Both the position numbers and the translations under genes were made by a program. The notes beneath the pieces were generated by a model. The model did not search any database. It saw only the letters and a list, made by a program, of their open reading frames with translations, and was not told where the DNA came from. This document shows, in pieces, positions 5,585 through 7,188 of a DNA stretch of 7,188 nt (positions within the stretch are counted from its first letter, which is position 1; every line of letters starts with the position of its first letter). The DNA lies in contig CAZZFQ010000067.1 of NCBI GenBank assembly GCA_964653695.1, positions 1 through 7,188 on the forward strand. Direction: 5' to 3'. Source of the stretch: JALHTG01 sp964653695. Lineage in GTDB: Archaea > Thermoproteota > Bathyarchaeia > 40CM-2-53-6 > JALHTG01.

Positions 5585-5607
5585 GGCAAGCCAAGGCCAA
5601 GGTTGCC
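5585..5607. repeat. Inverted repeat enclosing a CCAAGG tandem, in the hycI upstream region
   Basis: GGCAA (5585-5589) and TTGCC (5603-5607) are inverted and enclose a direct repeat CCAAGG-CCAAGG (5591-5602). The element lies about 55 bp upstream of the hycI start and about 90 bp upstream of the divergent metalloprotease-like gene, so it could be an operator for either. No known site was recognised. Confidence 0.25.
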
Positions 5608-5621
5608 ACCTAAACAACCAT

Positions 5622-5638
5622 GGAAGGGATAAAATACA
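5622..5638 (+). promoter_or_regulatory. Candidate TATA/BRE promoter of the HExxH-protein gene
   Basis: GGAAGG (5622-5627) followed by GATAAAATAC (5629-5638) is a good BRE/TATA-like pair and would start transcription near 5660. A second AT-rich element, TTAATAT, at about 5662-5668 is roughly 28 nt before the ATG at 5694 and would instead give a nearly leaderless transcript. The two cannot be separated by eye. Confidence 0.4.
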
Positions 5639-5693
5639 CTTCTTATTTCCAACTATCCTTTGTTAATATCATCGGTGCCTCGAAGCATAAAGT

Positions 5694-6617
5694 ATGCCTT
5701 GTTACTGGATATCACCAGCCAAAGAGGATCGACAGCTGAATGGGAGGGTATACGTTCTAATGCCAAACATAGTCTTGCAGAGAATCGGCCATGTGCCGGA
5801 AGATACTGTCAAGAGCATCAACGCTGTCGTTGAAGAGTGCTATGGAAGACTGGAGCCTCACGGCGTAGAGCTTCTAGATCTCCTAATCTTCGAGAACTCA
5901 GAACAAATGGACTCTTTCTATAGGAGGGAGAAGCAAGCGTCTCAAGTATCATCAGAGACTTTGAGTGAGCAATTCTTCGCTACCCACGATGCATGGAGGG
6001 GAACACCTAGAATAGGAATATGTATCGAAAGGATGCGGCATCTTCCTCAACTCGTTCAAATGGCAGTCTTGCGCCATGAGGTTGGGCACTCGATTCTTCA
6101 CGGTTCAATTGAACACTATGTATTCTCTCTAACACCCCCACTCCTTGAAGCGTCTAGGAGGTTCGGACTGACAAGGGACTACGCGTTCTCTATTCTGTAC
6201 ATAGTTTCAATAGCGGTGAAGGACTTCGAAGTCACGAGGTTCCTCGTGGATAAGAAATATGTCGAGGACCAGCTTGCATACGCACTTTATGTTTTGGCAG
6301 CATCGGAAGATGATCTGAAGGCTTTGAAGATCGCGCAAAACAATCCCGCCGCGCTGACTTTGTACGTAACGAGCCGTCTCAAGGATTCCGCAGGCGCGAT
6401 GGCAGCCGGAGAAGCTTTGGGGCAACCACTAACTGAAACTTTCAGGAAAGAGTTCTCACAATCTCCGGATTTCGTAGTTGGCCGCTTTCTCTATCTTGTG
6501 GAAGCATTCCCTCGGCATATGAAAGGTGACACGCTGCAAAACGTGAACGCCGCAGTAAGGTTGCTAGTTGAGGAGTTCCTTGAACCTGTCTTCACAGGTT
6601 TCTCCGCACAGAGCTGA
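5694..6617 (+). CDS. Putative zinc metalloprotease with HExxH motif, family not recognised
   Basis: This 307-residue protein is soluble-looking, with no signal peptide. Its clearest feature is LRHEVGHSILHGS at 127-138: H128-E129-x-x-H132 is a zinc-protease motif, with a further H136. Before it, DLLIFENSEQMDSF (62-75) and GTPRIGICIE (103-112) look like the strands and edge strand that precede the active helix in such folds. About 45 residues later, VKDFEVTRF (175-183) offers E179 as a possible third zinc ligand, as in gluzincins. The spacing does not fit the metzincin HExxHxxGxxH. The C-terminal 120 residues are mainly helical. The ATG at 5694 lacks a good Shine-Dalgarno; ATG 5760 has GGGAGG about 12 nt upstream and would remove the first 22 residues. 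No link with the hydrogenase is visible beyond proximity. Confidence 0.8.
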   Translation: MPCYWISPAKEDRQLNGRVYVLMPNIVLQRIGHVPEDTVKSINAVVEECYGRLEPHGVELLDLLIFENSEQMDSFYRREKQASQVSSETLSEQFFATHDAWRGTPRIGICIERMRHLPQLVQMAVLRHEVGHSILHGSIEHYVFSLTPPLLEASRRFGLTRDYAFSILYIVSIAVKDFEVTRFLVDKKYVEDQLAYALYVLAASEDDLKALKIAQNNPAALTLYVTSRLKDSAGAMAAGEALGQPLTETFRKEFSQSPDFVVGRFLYLVEAFPRHMKGDTLQNVNAAVRLLVEEFLEPVFTGFSAQS

Positions 6618-6714
6618 ACCCCTTAAGAAAAGTATGTTGCCGAGCAATCTTCTATTACTTCGGAATCTTCAATTGTACGGTTCTAGGCATCGAGCCTGTG
6701 TTGCATCACTTCGA

Positions 6715-6945
6715 CTATCTGCGTAGAAACGATACAAGCACCCACACGATTGACACTATTATGAGTATAGGAGAGGTTGCGAAGTAGAAACCATCCCGAC
6801 GGTAAACATAGAGTAAGATCGGGGGAAGCTTTTCGATCTCGGGGGCATATCTAATGATATATGGTATCGCGACGAACAGAACTCCTAGCAAGATCATCAT
6901 CACTCCTAACCAAGCGAAGGAACGATACCACTCATCGATCGCCAT
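6715..6945 (-). CDS. Small two-helix membrane protein, DUF2905-like
   Basis: This 76-residue protein has two hydrophobic helices (about 10-31 and 57-74) joined by a loop with EIEKLPP (36-42) and a YRRDGFYFATSP stretch (48-59). The order helix, LP-containing loop, aromatic 'GFYF' strand, helix ending in basic residues is that of the DUF2905 family of small membrane proteins of unknown function; the match is by eye. An upstream in-frame TTG at 6963 would add six residues, but ATG 6945 was chosen because GGAGAGG (6950-6956) lies just before it, with GGAG 7 nt upstream. It converges on the metalloprotease-like gene across a 97-bp gap in which no convincing element was seen. Confidence 0.7.
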   Translation of the reverse strand: MAIDEWYRSFAWLGVMMILLGVLFVAIPYIIRYAPEIEKLPPILLYVYRRDGFYFATSPILIIVSIVWVLVSFLRR

Positions 6946-6968
6946 CGTACCTCTCCACCCCAAGCATC

Positions 6969-6986
6969 ACAAGTCTTCGGGCTTGT
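6969..6986. repeat. Inverted repeat with TTCG loop upstream of the DUF2905-like gene
   Basis: ACAAGTC (6969-6975) and GGCTTGT (6980-6986) can pair over seven positions (one G-T) around a TTCG loop. On the plus strand this would be the very stable cUUCGg tetraloop. On the minus strand it would fall between the proposed TATA box and the start codon of the DUF2905-like gene, so it could be an operator or a leader hairpin. Confidence 0.3.
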
Positions 6987-6990
6987 CAAG

Positions 6991-7000
6991 CAATATACTT
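6991..7000 (-). promoter_or_regulatory. Candidate TATA box of the DUF2905-like gene
   Basis: AAGTATATTG on the minus strand resembles an archaeal TATA box about 50 nt upstream of the ATG at 6945, which would put the transcription start near 6970. No clear BRE was seen. Confidence 0.35.
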
Positions 7001-7011
7001 AGTGACTACGA

Positions 7012-7028
7012 TTTCCTGATAAAGGAAA
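7012..7028. repeat. Six-bp perfect inverted repeat in the 3' gap of the partial gene
   Basis: TTTCCT (7012-7017) and AGGAAA (7023-7028) form a perfect inverted repeat with a 5-base spacer. It lies 27 bp past the stop of the partial minus-strand gene and upstream of the TATA-like element at 6991-7000. There is no T-run after it on the minus strand, so it is a weak terminator candidate and could equally be an operator. Confidence 0.25.
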
Positions 7029-7055
7029 GATCCTAGATGGGACCCGCCATAACAT

Positions 7056-7188
7056 TTATTCCTTCGCGTCTCCATCGAGCGGTCCTCGGAAAGGTACACC
7101 CTCGTCATAATCTAGTTGTATCTCGGTTGGGAGTATGCCAAGCTCGAAGTCTGTTCTAGCGCAGATATGAGACAACCATGGCTGCAGC
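7056..7188 (-). CDS. C-terminal end of an unidentified gene running off the right edge
   Basis: The minus strand is open from the window edge to a TAA at 7056-7058, giving 43 C-terminal residues that include PWLSHICARTDFELGILP and a very acidic end with DYDEG, DGD and AKE. No start codon is needed inside the window because the gene is cut. The other two minus frames hit stops quickly, and the composition (charged, no low complexity) is protein-like. The product is not recognised. It is probably transcribed towards the DUF2905-like gene, which has its own TATA-like element, so co-transcription is uncertain. A chance open frame of this length cannot be ruled out. Confidence 0.45.
   Translation of the reverse strand, partial: LQPWLSHICARTDFELGILPTEIQLDYDEGVPFRGPLDGDAKE

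Noticed and set aside
6820..6870. Metzincin-type assignment, or a shared system, linking the HExxH protein with the small membrane protein
   Set aside because: The zinc-motif spacing does not fit metzincins and the two genes are convergent with separate promoters, so no functional link can be supported.
6946..6963. TTG start for the DUF2905-like gene
   Set aside because: The Shine-Dalgarno GGAGAGG lies between the TTG and the ATG at 6945 and is correctly placed for the ATG.

Overview
The window reads as a piece of an archaeal chromosome. The signs are TATA/BRE-like promoter elements upstream of the operons, Shine-Dalgarno motifs of the GGAGG/GGTGA type, frequent TTG and GTG starts, a nuoJ split into two genes as in the Methanosarcina Fpo operon, and the archaeal style of the small genes. 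The combination would fit an uncultured anaerobic lineage such as Bathyarchaeia. That placement is a guess from gene style, and the sequence does not prove it.

Left part (37-2462, minus strand): a tight four-gene operon for the soluble arm of a group 4 membrane-bound [NiFe] hydrogenase. In transcription order it encodes the small FeS subunit (NuoB-like), the 30 kDa subunit (NuoC-like), the large catalytic subunit (NuoD-like) and a 2x[4Fe-4S] ferredoxin subunit (NuoI-like). The large subunit keeps all four Ni-Fe cysteines, so it should handle H2 and protons, not quinone. Gaps between the genes are only 2-6 nt.

Middle part (2668-4961, plus strand): a divergently transcribed operon for the proximal membrane arm of a complex I/Fpo-type enzyme, nuoA-nuoH-nuoJ(N)-nuoJ(C)-nuoK. 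A possible 27-codon membrane ORF bridges nuoH and nuoJ. No antiporter-like subunit (NuoL/M/N) is present in the window. The operon stops after nuoK and runs into a convergent hycI-type maturation protease (5020-5532, minus), whose expected job is to clip the C-terminal tail of the large subunit.

Together the two operons and the protease describe a ferredoxin-linked hydrogenase that sits on a complex I-like proton-handling base including NuoA, a subunit not usual in Ech/Mbh/Hyc hydrogenases. The assembly resembles an intermediate between group 4 hydrogenases and complex I. By eye, NuoH keeps its chain of glutamates, while one conserved acidic residue each in NuoA, NuoJ and NuoK is replaced.

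Right part (5694-7188): an unrecognised HExxH-type putative metalloprotease (plus), a small two-helix DUF2905-like membrane protein (minus), and the 3' end of a further minus-strand gene running off the right edge. No tRNA, rRNA, CRISPR array or insertion sequence was seen.
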